Of a stretch of DNA of 64,000 nt, positions 49,401 through 61,708 are shown one piece after another. The stretch lies in NCBI RefSeq assembly GCF_963662255.1, contig NC_085059.1, forward strand, positions 15,161,234-15,225,233. Direction: 5' to 3'. The position numbers were made by a program, and so were the translations under genes. A model generated the notes under the pieces. It was given only the letters and a program-made list of their open reading frames with translations, had not been told where the DNA came from and did not search any database. Positions within the stretch are counted from its first letter, which is position 1, and each line of letters starts with the position of its first letter. Source of the stretch: Cinclus cinclus. Its lineage: Eukaryota; Chordata; Aves; Passeriformes; Cinclidae.

Positions 49401-51301
49401 AAGGATAGACCAGAGAAATCAAGCTGGAGATCAAGGGGTCCCTGTCAGGGACAGACCAGCCCAGCCCTCCCAGCAGTCACAGTCACAGCAGCTGCCTGCA
49501 CTGCTGCCATGAGTTTTCAGTTCTCTTTCTCTCTTGGACTGACAGCACAGGGAGATGGGGGAACGCCATCTCTCCGCCTGATTTTGCAGCTTCCTAACAC
49601 CTGGAGCTGCTGCAATTATAAAGTAAAATGCTGTCATTTCTCAGCGGAATAGCTCACTCCCATCACACACTCAGGGGGATGCAGAGGAAAGCAGGAGAGT
49701 TTTTGCTTCTCCATCCTGTCTCCTAACATTGCTGATATCTGTGGCTGCCTTGTGGAGAGGGAGAGGAAAGAATGACCCAAGAATGTGGAGGATAAAGACA
49801 TATCTGAAGTGCTGTAAGTAGGCAGAGAAATGCTGGGCTGGTAGATGTGACTCTCAGCAGACTGGTCTCTGCTGCGGTTATCATCCAGCAGATGTGGACT
49901 AATTGAACAAAACCCACAGCCAGAATTGCCAGTCAGCTGAATTCGGTTGTCTCTTCAGATACTACTCACTATTTTGACTTTAAAGATCATAACTCAGCTA
50001 GAGCAGCTGCCCAGCCAGAGGCAGCCAAGCAGCAAAGCTGTTTGGAGTCAAGTTTGTCCATCTGTTCCTTTCTATGCTCAGGGTGAAAACCCAGCTTGTC
50101 TCTCCTTGCTTCTTTCCATGGCTGAGAGGATCTGAGGTGCATCTGCTCTCCCAGCACCAGCATGGCCTTGCCACTGCACTGCAAAGGAGAAACAGTAGCC
50201 AAAAATTGCAGTTTGGGCATCCCTAAAGAGTGTCTCCATGCTGTACAGGGCTGTCCTGAGCCCAGTGGAAAATCCAGCTCTTTGCAGCTTGTGATCCTTG
50301 TGTGGCATCAAACCTCACCCTGGGGCTGCTGCAAAGATTGTGTCTTGTGTAGCTGGCAGGACTGAGGACATCTGGGCACCAGCAGTGTGATTGTGGATGC
50401 TGGTGAAGGACACCCGGGACCATAGCAAAATTCAACATCATGTTTTGTTTTGTCTGCCTGGGGGATTGGGTTCATTCTTGATTATGTGCTATCTTTGAGA
50501 GGGATGAGACATGAACCTGGGTGCTTAACTCTTCCCACTGATGTTGCTGAGGATTTAGATGTCACCACAGGGACTGGCCCATGATGACCTGCCAGGCTGT
50601 GCTGGCTCCTTGCTCTGTAGGATGCCTTTGTGTCTGTGGCTCTGTCTGTATCAGCTCACTCCTCATCCGGCCTCACAGCACTTCTGCTGCATGTGAGCGA
50701 TCAGATGTAAGACTAAACATCCCATAGCCAACAAGGAACAAAATATAAACAGAAAAGAAAGGGAAGGCAGAGGGGAAAGAATGGGGGAGGGATTAATGAA
50801 ACCCCATCATCACTTCCCCGTGAACAGGTCAGTCTCCATGATCAGGCAGCTCAGGAGGCTGGTGGCAAAGAACAAGCAAAAAAAAATCTTCTTCACCCAT
50901 TTCTTTATTTGCCTGCACACTTCCCAAAGCAAAAGCCATCCCTGGATGGTGATATGTGGATGTTGATACCGCTCACAGAGACATCCATAAATATTCCATG
51001 TGACCCTCCCAAGTCCCTGTGGAGGCTGGATTTATGATGGTGTCTAAGAACTCCATGAGTCCTTCTAATGCAGCCAACTGGAGCACTTTGTCCTCCCACC
51101 ACAAGTGTCTGTAGCTCCCAGGTGCAGCCCAGTGCCACTTGTACGTCCAGTTTGGCTCCAGAGGTCACACATCCCCTAAGCCAGAGTTTCATTTGCTTGA
51201 GTCACAACCCAAGGAGTTGAACATAGCTGTTGAATGCTCTCTGCAATGGATTAGTCATGGCTCACATTGAAATTGTATCATTGCTGGTTCTTCTCCTAAG
51301 G

Positions 51302-51318
51302 AAAAAAAAAAAAAAAAA
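51302..51318 (+). repeat. Poly(A) run of 17
   Basis: Seventeen A residues, followed by another A-rich stretch about 25 bp on. No retroposed gene was recognised upstream of it. Confidence 0.9.
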
Positions 51319-54300
51319 GACATCTGGAAAAAATTTTAGAGAGGGGAAAAAAAAAGAAGAGAAAAGAAACCACGACTTTTCTAACTGACAACGTGGCAAT
51401 TGCTCTGCACTGTAGGCTGAAGTTAAGTCCTCTACTAAGGGCTTAAACAAATGATAGTGCCACGGAGATAATTATAGCAGGGATTTCTTTATGGATGTGG
51501 TGGCATAGACCTGGGTCTGAGTGAGAGCAAAAAGCAGTGGTGCAGCCACATCTGGAAATGGCCTCCAAGCTCATCCAGCAAGCCCAGCAGGGTAGGAGTG
51601 AGGATGCTCAGTGTGATCCATGCACATGGTGGGGACAGCCAGGTCCTGCACCTTGAGAAGGACACATTGCCAGCACCAGCAGTGGGATGGAGGGGGATCA
51701 CAAAGATCCTGGAGAAACTGGCTGGCTCTTTAAGCAGCTTTAAAGAGCTCCAGAAATGACTGAGAGCTTGCAAAGGAAGTCCTGGAAAGTCCTTTCAGCT
51801 CTTACAAGGCTTAGTGGGGTCATCAAACAGGAGAATTTGGTGTCAGGTTGCCAGGAGGAAAACTGGATCTCACACATATTTAGGAAGATGTCCTATGCCA
51901 CATGGGGCACTTGGATGGGCAGCCCTGACAGGGCTGCAGCAGGTCCAGATCAGGCTCCTGACCATGTGCCAGTGGGTGCTTTGGGCACAGCAGATGAACC
52001 GCAGGGCTCCTGGCACTCGCTCCCAGCTCAAGTGACTGCACAAACTGTGATGGAAAGAGCAAACAGGACAAGACCCTTTGAGGCTTGAGCTCATTTTACA
52101 GCAAAGCCAAGAGGTCTGGAGGGGTGAGGTTTGAACTCCAGCTAACCTCACTTCAAAATCCAAATTTCTTCATCCTGCTTTGAGCCAGGCTGGGCAAATC
52201 TGGGCTGGTGCAGTTGAGAAAACCCTGGTCTTTTCCAGGAGAGGAACAGTTCTGCTGTAAGAGATGGAGAAATGGCAAGTGTGCAGCTCTGTAGGAGTGA
52301 TACAAGTGTGGATTAATAATCCTGCTGTCCCCTGCTCACAAGTCTGTCTGTGTGAGGAGCCTTTCCTTCCCTCTGCTCTGGGGGGGATTCTCTAATGTGT
52401 TTTTCTCTAGAGGATATGTCTCCATTAATTTCTGGTGGATGCTGCTGCAAAACAATGAACCCAAAGTGCATATAAATAAACAGGATGCCCTGGAACCACT
52501 GTGGGAATGTAATTTACTAAGTCTTCATCCCTGGGTGTATGGCTGAAGGCTGAGCTCCTCACAGATGCAGGACAGTGTGGGGGAAGTCAATGGTTGCAGG
52601 GGTGGGACTCCAGCACTCAGCTCAGGAAAAGTTGAGAGTAAATGCAGAGCAGAGAGGAATCTGCTTATCCCAGGAATTTCCCATCTCTCCTGCTCTCCGG
52701 GAGTGTGTCAGCCGGAGGGTTTCTGTTTTTTTCCATTTCAGAAGCAGATCAGAAGGCAGAAGGGCTTTGCTCTCTGGGCTTGCACTAAGCAGATGCAGGG
52801 CCACTGGAAGCACCATCTGCACAGGGCAGGATGAACCCAAACTGCCCTTGGAACATGCCTGAGAGTGGCTGTCTTTGTCCTTCATGGGACAAGCAATTCT
52901 CCCCAGTGGGATGGGATTGTCTCTCAGCTGAGCTGTAGGACTGATGCCTGATTCAGATGGAGCAGATGGACACTCACAGTCTCTTCCAATGTCTGCACTG
53001 GGGTTCTGGTCAGAAGCAGATGGAGAAGGAGGAGTGGATTTAATTGCAGATTCTCAGCTGTAATCCAGAGGCTAGCAGGGCAGGGGATGGAAAAGCAGCT
53101 GTGCATGGCTCTGCAGTGAGTCATGGCCTGGGAGCAGGCTGCAGAGCTAGAAAGCAGGACAGGCTTACTGTGGGATGTCTAGTTCTTTCCATGGTGTGTG
53201 TGGACTCTCACGGCTGTCCCAGGGTTCTCTGGTGGAAAGCTCTTCCATGTCCCATGGCAAAGGTCTCTCCTCTGCCTCTTTCAAACTCCCCCTGCATTAT
53301 CGTCTCACTAACTTGGAAATGTGTGAGGCTGCAGGCTTGGGATAAGCCTGTCTGTTGTCTCTGAAACCAAACTGAGGCCAAAGAAGCAGGGGAATAAAAT
53401 CCATCACCTTCCTCAGTTGTGGTGCAAGACAGGAGCCCTGTGTGCTGCAGCTGCCCCTGCACTGCCCAGGACACTGCTCCTTGGCATCACATCAGAACAC
53501 CCAGAAAGGCTGGTAGATAGAACCCCTCTGGCTGTAGCCCCCCACCCTGTCCCTGTGGCAGAGTCCCCACAGCCCTGCCTGGAGACATCACACCAGGCAC
53601 TGGCAGACAGGACATGTCCTCAGCTCGTTTGAAACTCCCAGGCACATCCAGCCTGCCTGAGCTTGGTCCCAGCCCAACACCTACAGTATCCAAAGAACCT
53701 GAATGTCTGTCCCAAAAGGCCTCTCCCTTGCTGCAAGGGGCTGTTCCCCATTTGTCTTGGGCACAGGGATGTTGTGTGCCTGAATTACAGTTGGGTATCT
53801 CATCCCAACTCTGCTGTTGCTTGAGACCTTGTGCTGGAGTTGTGCCTGTGACTCACAGAAGGTGAAATAAAACTTCCAGGAGGAAAGTGCTGCTAACTCC
53901 AGGTAGTCCCATCTTGCTCCTGGTGTTTACCTATGATGCACTTTTGAATCCTCTTGGCAGATGCGGTTTGGCAGCTTTTGAAGGATATGAATAGAACTGC
54001 TTGAGGCAATAAACAGGAATCCACTCTCAAGCCCCTGGGACATGTGGGGAGGGAAGCTCCTGGGCTGCAGTGGCAGCTCTTTTCCGTGGAGAAACACAGT
54101 CTAAAAGGCAGCTTTGATGGGAGTACCCAGGTGAAGCTGTGGCATCCCCAGAATATCAAATGCCATCTGGAAAGGAGTGGCAATAACAGTGGGTGAGGAA
54201 AAGACCAAAAAGGCAAATTCCAGGGTTCACAAGGCTCTCTGGGGCTGTCTGCATTTGTTTTTTTGGGTCATGAGTGTAATGAGGTCCTCTAAGAGAAGCT

Positions 54301-57010
54301 TGATTCTCAGATGAGTTGGCCACTTACCCCCACAACCCCTTTTGATTTAATTAGCCACACCAACTTACATCTAAGGAATGAAACCCATGGTTTTATGGGC
54401 CATGTCTATGCTGAACATTTACAAGGTTCCCCTTTGGGAAAGTGATGCAGTGGGCAGGCTGGTGAGTGTCCAGTGGGGCCAAGCAGTGATGGGGCAGAGC
54501 TTGCATGGACTGGCGTTGCAGCTGAAGCAAAGCAGGCAGCAGGGTTTGGTGTCCTCAGCATAACTCGCTGTCTTCAGGATCCAGCAGCTGGGAACATGGG
54601 CTGTAATCGAGGGCTGCTTTCACTCCAGGCTTGTGCATTGCTGAAGGCAAAGAGAGGAAAAGCCTGTCTTGGTGAGGGCAAGGCACACTGGTAACAGGAT
54701 ATACGAGTTAAAGCCCGGAAAGTTTAGCAGCTCCCCGTGGAAGCCGAAGAACAGGACTTTAGTGTCCTCCTATCAACCCTCGTTGCTGGCAAAACCCTAT
54801 GAAAGTATCCCCACTCCCTTACAGTACCTCTGTGTGTGCACACTATGCTCCGTGCCCCAGCTCCTCCCCATCCTCTGCCCTCTGCTCAGCCCCACGTTCT
54901 GCTGTGACACAAGCCAGGAAAGGCTCAGACAGAGCCATCCCGAGAAGCCACATCCCCTCTAGCACTGCTGGTGGATGAACTGCTACAGCATCCGAGCTGT
55001 GCTGGAGCTGTGGCTGCATCCAGATAGGACACAGTGCTTGAGGTGCCCGAGGTTCCAGGGCCACCCCTGTCTGAGCCTGCACCAATCCACCCTGAGAATC
55101 CACATTTTTCTGTCTATTGCTCTGACACTTTCTGCTCAAGCTGAGCTCACTTCAGAACAAGCCCTGGCTTGAGAGGTACCAGACAGATGACTGAGCCAGA
55201 CTGCTGGATGCAGGAGGCTCCATAAACAGGGTGTCCCTTAAAGGAGACAAAATGGGATTGGTTTTGGCAACATGCATTTGGAAGGAATTGTTACAGAGGG
55301 AACAACAAGCAGCTGTGTTGGTGCTTGGTTGCCCACTGGGATTACAGCACCATGGCCAGCCTTAGAAGCTGGCAAAGAAGATAATAGGGGAGATGGTAGA
55401 AAATATTTTTTGACAAGACTTTGGGACAGGATATCTTGTGAGCCTGAGCCACCCCTGTTATGCAGGAGCTGTGTGAAGGGTTGTAGGATCAGGCAGGGCT
55501 GGTAGGGACAGTGCTGAGACCCACTCCGGGATTTTAGCATCTGGTGACTGTGATTTACAAACACGGCCACTCCAGGCAAACACCAAGTGCAAACTGACCT
55601 CCACACCACCTCTGCTTGCTGGCTTCTTTCAAATCATCTCCTGCGCACTTTTGAACCTCTCTAGGCTCACCTGTTCAGTGTGGAATTTACTCTGGGGAGT
55701 TCAAGTTCCTTAAAATCTTCTTACCTTGAGCAAGTCAGTTTAAAGCCATGTCTAGGCCCTTGCAAGGGCCAGTGAGTGGAGTAATCATTTGCATAATCTA
55801 TGTGAAACTTGATGGAATTTCACTGACCAGGGAGTAAAGGAAACCCAAGAGGACACAATCCCCTCAGTTGGATGAAAATACAGCAGACATATGTGGGCAG
55901 AAAATACCTTGTCCATCACTGCTTCGGTGTGATGAGTTCTGGGGATCTCAATTTAGCCCTGAAGCTTGTTTACTTCCCTTCAAAAAACCACCATCCCGTT
56001 TGGCCAGGGTTTGGCAGGAGCGGTGCTGGGGGCAGGAATAGCTGGGCTGTGGGAAGGCTCAGGGCTGATGCCACACCGTGTCTGTGGGCTTGGGGCAAGG
56101 TTGGATGTGGGCAGCCCCAAAATAGCGAGGTCATGTGGGGCCCTGAGCAAACGCTGTGACTTTCCATCCTGTGCCTGGCCCAGAGCAGGGTCCCTCCCTC
56201 AGGACCTGCTGCTAAAATTAGCAGTGCTTCCCCATGCTGTATGCCCTGCATATGTTATCAGCAGCTGTTCAAGGAGATGGAGGGACCAGAATCTCAGTTA
56301 AAAAAACCCCCATCAGATTCAGAGAAGTCTCCTTTAAGTTTCTATTTTATGGGAAAAGCAGAGAGAAAACATTCTTCCTGAAATGTGAGAGAGAGAGAAC
56401 ACTGGGCTCTTTCCTGTGTGATGCTGCTGTGAAACTGCTAATGAACATTAATTGCATCAGGCATCTGCAAAGACTAACCAGAAAATTGCAGAGGTGAGAT
56501 ACAATCACTGGTGATGTCGCCCCCCAGTCCCTTAACTTCAGACGTGGCCAAAGTATGCCCATTGCATCCTCTCTCCTGTGCCTGCCCACGTCACCTCAGG
56601 GAGCAAGATTGACCAGGATTTACTACCAGGATTAATGGAGTAGATTTTTAATGGCATGAACATTCAAAATATTATGATTTTCACTTAGGGGGAAGAGGTG
56701 AGAACTGGGAAATTAAGGAAACAGCTCTTTCTCAGTGAGTGGGGTGGTGCAGGCAATTATCTGGGTCTCTCTGGAGGTACTCAGCTGCAAAACAGGAGGG
56801 AGACCACACTGTGCTTTTGGATTGTTGATGGCCACCTATCTGCATCCAAACTGCCATGGGGATGTTCATCTGTTCCCTTCACTAATGCACACAGAGGCTG
56901 ATGAAGCTGTGGACAGTGAGGGCATCTGGGCAGCTGCTGAGGGAGCTTGGCTCCTGCCTGTGCCCAAGGGCTCCTTTCCTGCTCCTCTCCCTCAGGCAAC
57001 TCAGGAGAAT

Positions 57011-57076
57011 TGCAGAACCATACAAGAGTTTGGGTTGGAAGGGATCTTTAAAAATCATCCACTGCAACCCCCCAGA
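57011..57076 (-). mobile_element. CR1 LINE fragment
   Basis: Contains GTTTGGGTTGGAAGGGATCT and the following ATCATCCACTGCAACCCCCC, the reverse complement of the CR1 3' end. It breaks off after about 65 bp, so only the tail remains. It lies in the intergenic DNA upstream of SPARC. Confidence 0.8.
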
Positions 57077-58740
57077 ACAGAGGTCCTCACTGTCTGAGGT
57101 GTGCCTGGTCTGACATTGATGCCATCTCTCTCAAGGCTGGGCCATTCATGCTGGCTTTTCTCCAAGGCATTAGAAACAGCAAGTGCTACCAAGGGAATCT
57201 GTGCTGCTTTCTGGATGGAAAGTGTGGGTGAAAAGGCTGGATGAGAAGTGACACCTCTTTCTCTGACCCCTCCCCAAATCTCTCTGTGTTCAGCCACTTC
57301 CAGTGGAATCAGAAAGTTCACCCCCCTCCCTGACTTTCTGGGGGCTCTGTAAGTAATGAAGGGAGGAGTGAGACCTCATCTCCTGGCCCCTCTTTTTGCA
57401 CCTACCAATGGCCACATCTGGGGCATGGTCCCAGCTTGATGTGTTGGGGAGGGGGCTCCAGCTGCTGGCCCCCAGCCTGGGAGTGAGGTCTGCCCCGCAA
57501 ACCAGGGAGGGCAAATTGCAACTGGAACCCTTTCCCTCCTGCTCCCCCACAAGCTGCAAGGCTGAGACTGCTGGGGACAGAGGGACAATGCCAGCGTGGG
57601 GAGCAATGCCTGGCTTTCAGTTTTACACAGACACACAAACAAGTTTGCTGCTCTGGCAGGAACTGGCTGCTCCTGTGTTGGGGTTGCAAATCTGGAAATA
57701 ACAGCTGGGGGTTTTCAGCATTAGCCCGTTCTAGGGACGAATTTTAAAACCCTCTGGCATTGGGTTGGGTCTATTGTTTTCCATGGTAAAGAGCGGTTCA
57801 TACCCAGCTCTCTGCCTCAAAGTGACTCTTCAGCATTGATCCCTAGTGCAGCTCCTGCTTTACACTGGATCTCTGGGTGGCCCACAGGGAAGGTTTGTTA
57901 GCTTCTTGCAAGGCCTGGGGTGCAGCTGAGCCTGTGCCATTCCACCAGCATGCTGAGACCCTATTTGGAGGAACTGTGACCAGTTCTCTGCCAGGGAGAA
58001 TTAAAACAAGGGTATGGCAGGAAGGGGTTGGAGACACTTTGCTCAAATGATTTCTGGATTTCATGTCTCTCATTTCCTTCTGGACACACCAGGACTTGTA
58101 TCTGTTCCTAGCTCTAGCTGTACCTAGCAGAGGTGACCAGCACTAGTGGCAAAGGATGGTGGTTCATATCTGGGGATACACATGTGTGTCTTCAGCACAT
58201 GGACCCTTAATGAGAAGTTCAGCACAAAGCCTTTAGAGTCAGAGCTGGCCTCCTGCCTTCCTATGCTCTTGCTTTGACCATACTTTGACATATTTTGACC
58301 TCAGGGCAAGGCAAGCTTGGAGGGCTGCTCCTGAAACTGGAAAGCTAAAAATCCCCCAGCAGTTGTAAAGCCAGCTGGGAGGACTCTGGATGTGCCACAT
58401 CTCTGCTTTTTTGGCTTCTTCCCTGGCAAAGGAAAGGCTGAATTAAGAAAGCAAATGGAGAGGAAACTGTGGAGAAATAAGAGCGGCTCTGTGAGTCGAG
58501 GACACTCTGGACTCAGTCCCGTCCCAGTTGCCCTGGAAATTGGATCGCTCCCACCGAGCTGCCTGCTTTGCTGGCTGCTCCTGGGAGGGCACAAGCATGG
58601 AACACTGGACAGATGCAGGGGAAGGAAAAACCACAGAGAAATAGAGATGCAAATGCTAGTGTCAGAGTTTTCTCCACCAAAAGGAGACCCTTTGTGGGGA
58701 TATAAAATATCCCCACAATATATCCCATACCTTTGTGGTG

Positions 58741-58775
58741 ATAATAAAATAATAATACAATAATAATAATAATAA
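58741..58775 (+). repeat. (AAT)n microsatellite
   Basis: ATA/AAT trinucleotide repeats with one C interruption, about 35 bp. Confidence 0.95.
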
Positions 58776-58865
58776 CCAGCTCCCACCAGCTGACAAAGGT
58801 AAGGGAAATGCCAAAGGACTTTAGGCTCTATTTGTAGAGCAGCACAGCCCAAGCCTGTGCTGTGG

Positions 58866-58961
58866 CTTGTCCACAGAACCTGGGACAGCCCCGGGGACCC
58901 CAGGGCTGCTCCCTACACTGCCTCAGGGACCCCGGGGCTGTTCCCTGCTTGTCCACAGAAC
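58866..58961 (+). repeat. Nested local duplications
   Basis: CTTGTCCACAGAAC occurs at 58866-58879 and 58948-58961. Between them a GGGACCCC(A/G)GGGCTG block occurs at 58894 and 58926, 32 bp apart. It is a small, partly decayed minisatellite-like region. Confidence 0.8.
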
Positions 58962-60249
58962 ACTGGAGCGCCCCAGGCGCTCTGTCCTGAGGCGGTGTCC
59001 CAAACAGACTGGTGATGCAATCCGTGGGATCACCGTGACAATAGCTGTGTGGGCTGGGGTTTTTTGAAGCTGTGCATAACAGATTAAGTTCGAGGCCCCT
59101 GTTGTCATTGTTGGGCACTGTGCACCCTGCTGACATTGGCTTCTGCGGGCCAAGTTCTGCCCACAGCCCAGCAGGAGCTTCGGAGGGGGGGAATTGCCCC
59201 ATCTCAAATGGAGCAGGAGGGTACTTGCACACAGTAGATTCCTGCTCCATTCAGGCATCTCCTTTCATTTACAAGGGCATGAATTGCGTTTGTTGATTTA
59301 ACTCATCTGTTGAAAATAGGTGAGCAAGTTGCAGATGGGCTGAGAGAGATGGTCCTGCCCTGGAAATTTCATGCCAGCTGGGAATTATGGAAAAATCTGA
59401 AATGCTGCAGGATCTCTCTTCTGGCTGTGTCTTGCCCCAGTGACAGCAACCCCCTAGTCTGGACTGGTGAAGAGGAAACATGAACCCAGCCCTGCAGCAC
59501 CCAGCAGGGCTTTGGGAGGTGCTCAGGAACAGACACGATGAGCAGAGGGACAATAGCAGGAAGGGCCCGGCTGAAGGCTCCCATCTATGCAGACCAGTTT
59601 CCCTCATCCCTTCAGGGGACCTGGGACAAGCCCTCGTAGCAGAAGAGTCAGAGGGCAGATCTGCATCCCCCACCCCGAGCACTCAGGGTCCTTGCATCGT
59701 GTCCTGTGCATCCCACAGCCCCTCCGAGGGAGCTGCTCGCTTACCAGAGCTGGCCCCAGTGTGCCACTGCCTGCAGCAGCTGTGGGGCTGTGAACCTCAG
59801 CTCTCCAGAGCCCAATAAATTAAACCTTAGTCCAAAAGGGGCTTGGGCAGTCTTTTGCAAACAGAGGCTGCACAAAAGCTGCTTTTCTCCCTCTAGTTTG
59901 ACTTTGTTTTCTCTCCCTCCCCATCTGCTTTTAGCCAAATGGTTGAATAGCTTCAGTATATACTGTGGGAGCCTAAAGCCAAAGCCTGGAGCATGGGGAA
60001 GGATGCAGAACAGCAGTGCCCTGTGGCTGCTGCCTTCCGGAGGGGCTGGGAACTGTTTGCTACCCTTGCTCTGTAACCCAGCCCTGATCACCTTACTGAA
60101 CCCTTGGAGAAAGCAGCTCCAAAAGAAAATATTTGTGCTCTGGCAAGCACACGTGTGCACATTTCCTGCTCTTGAAGTCCTTAATTAAGCCTGGTTTTTG
60201 TTTGTTTGATTTGTTGGGTGTTTTTTTTTCTATTTATGCTGCCACAGTC

Positions 60250-60331
60250 TTGGAGGGGGAGTCTGTCAGAACCCTGTGTGTTTTCCTGTTTTGGAGGGGG
60301 AGTCTGTCAGGTCCCTGTGTGTATTGCTGCT
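60250..60331 (+). repeat. Tandem duplication of a 41-bp unit
   Basis: Two adjacent copies (60250-60290 and 60291-60331), both beginning TTGGAGGGGGAGTCTGTCAG and differing at about five positions. Confidence 0.93.
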
Positions 60332-61650
60332 TTGGAAGCTGCAATGTGGAAAGCTGCCTGTGATAATCACTCAGGGAATCTGCATGTATCAACAGGGGTG
60401 CTGGGAACCAGCCAGGCCTTTGATGTTGTTCGGTATGTCAGTGCTGCATTGGGACAGTCCTGCAAATCACCCAGTACAGAGGGGCCTCTGCCCAGCTGTG
60501 GCCTCATGGCGAGGTAGACTGGGTCTTTGCAGACCTTATTGAAAAGATTCAAGACCAGTACATTTAGGTCAGAGAGAACACCAAGGTTTTTCCAGACAGT
60601 TTTGATTCCTTCTGAAGGGACCACGTCATTTGTAGAGATGTTTGACCACTTCAGGTGATGCTTTTGACTTTGAATACCCAGCCCAGGGCAACCTCCAGGG
60701 CCAGCTGCACAGCTTTAGTTCAAAGAGCAGCTGCTCAGTTGCTGATGTTGACCCCAAAGTGTGGGGGCATGATTCTGCCCACCAGCCCATCACTCATGGT
60801 GCTCATCACCTCCCAGCTCTGCCACTGCCATGCCTGGGCTGGGAACAGGCAGGCAAGCCTAGGTGGAAGCCTGGGCTTGGTTGTTTCTTACAGCAAACAT
60901 TTAAAAGCACAGTAAAACTAGAAAATCCCCATATTTTGGCAATTAATCCCACATGTAACAATGTATCATGCATCTTAATACCCAGACACCACGCCTGTGA
61001 AATTCCTGAGATTGTTGCAAACTGAACCCTTCTTTCCCACCCTGAAATTTCACAGCAATTTACCGCTCCAAGCCACCAGGAATAACCATTTGCAGGCACT
61101 GAGGGGGATCTCCTGTCCCTTGACTGCTTTCTGCAGCCTGCGGTGCTATTTTGGAAATTCTCTCATTTACTGGGTGGCTCGACTGAGTACAACTGCTCCT
61201 TTGGCTAAAATCGTCCCCTGCCTGTCATCAGATAATTAGAAATCACCCAAAAGCCAGTGGTGCTTAAGGCGGCCCTGGGATAACCACGGCTTTTCTTTTG
61301 TGGATAAAGGACTGGGCTTTGGAGGCTGTAGATTTTTCCACTGAAATTAGATTTTTGTTTAAAAAGTGGGGAAAGGTAACACTGGGTGAAAAGTGACACC
61401 TAGAAGCATAGCAGCAATGCTCCAAACACACAGAGATGGGTGAGAAAAACAAAGGCTGTCTGCTGGAAACACTGTGGAGGGGGGTCAGGGGGAAAGATCA
61501 TTTTGAGGCAGGGGAAACAAAAGAACTTTTAAAGCCTATCCCTCAGGGCTTGCCCAGTTCTTACTGGTGCTGCAGCTAGAGGCAGTTTGTGGATTCTCGC
61601 AGTTCAGCTGGAGCTGGGCTGAGACCCTTCTGAAAAACCCAGAAGTGAAG

Positions 61651-61708
61651 AAATTAAACAAAAAAAACCCAAAAAAACAAAACAAAACAAAAAAAACCCC
61701 AAAAAAAC
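61651..61708 (+). repeat. A/C-rich (CAAAA)n low-complexity tract
   Basis: A runs separated by C to CCCC over almost 60 bp. Confidence 0.9.

Noticed and set aside
60520..60640. Weak resemblance to an internal part of an ancient CR1 element
   Set aside because: Matches are scattered and short; not separable from chance without a library search.
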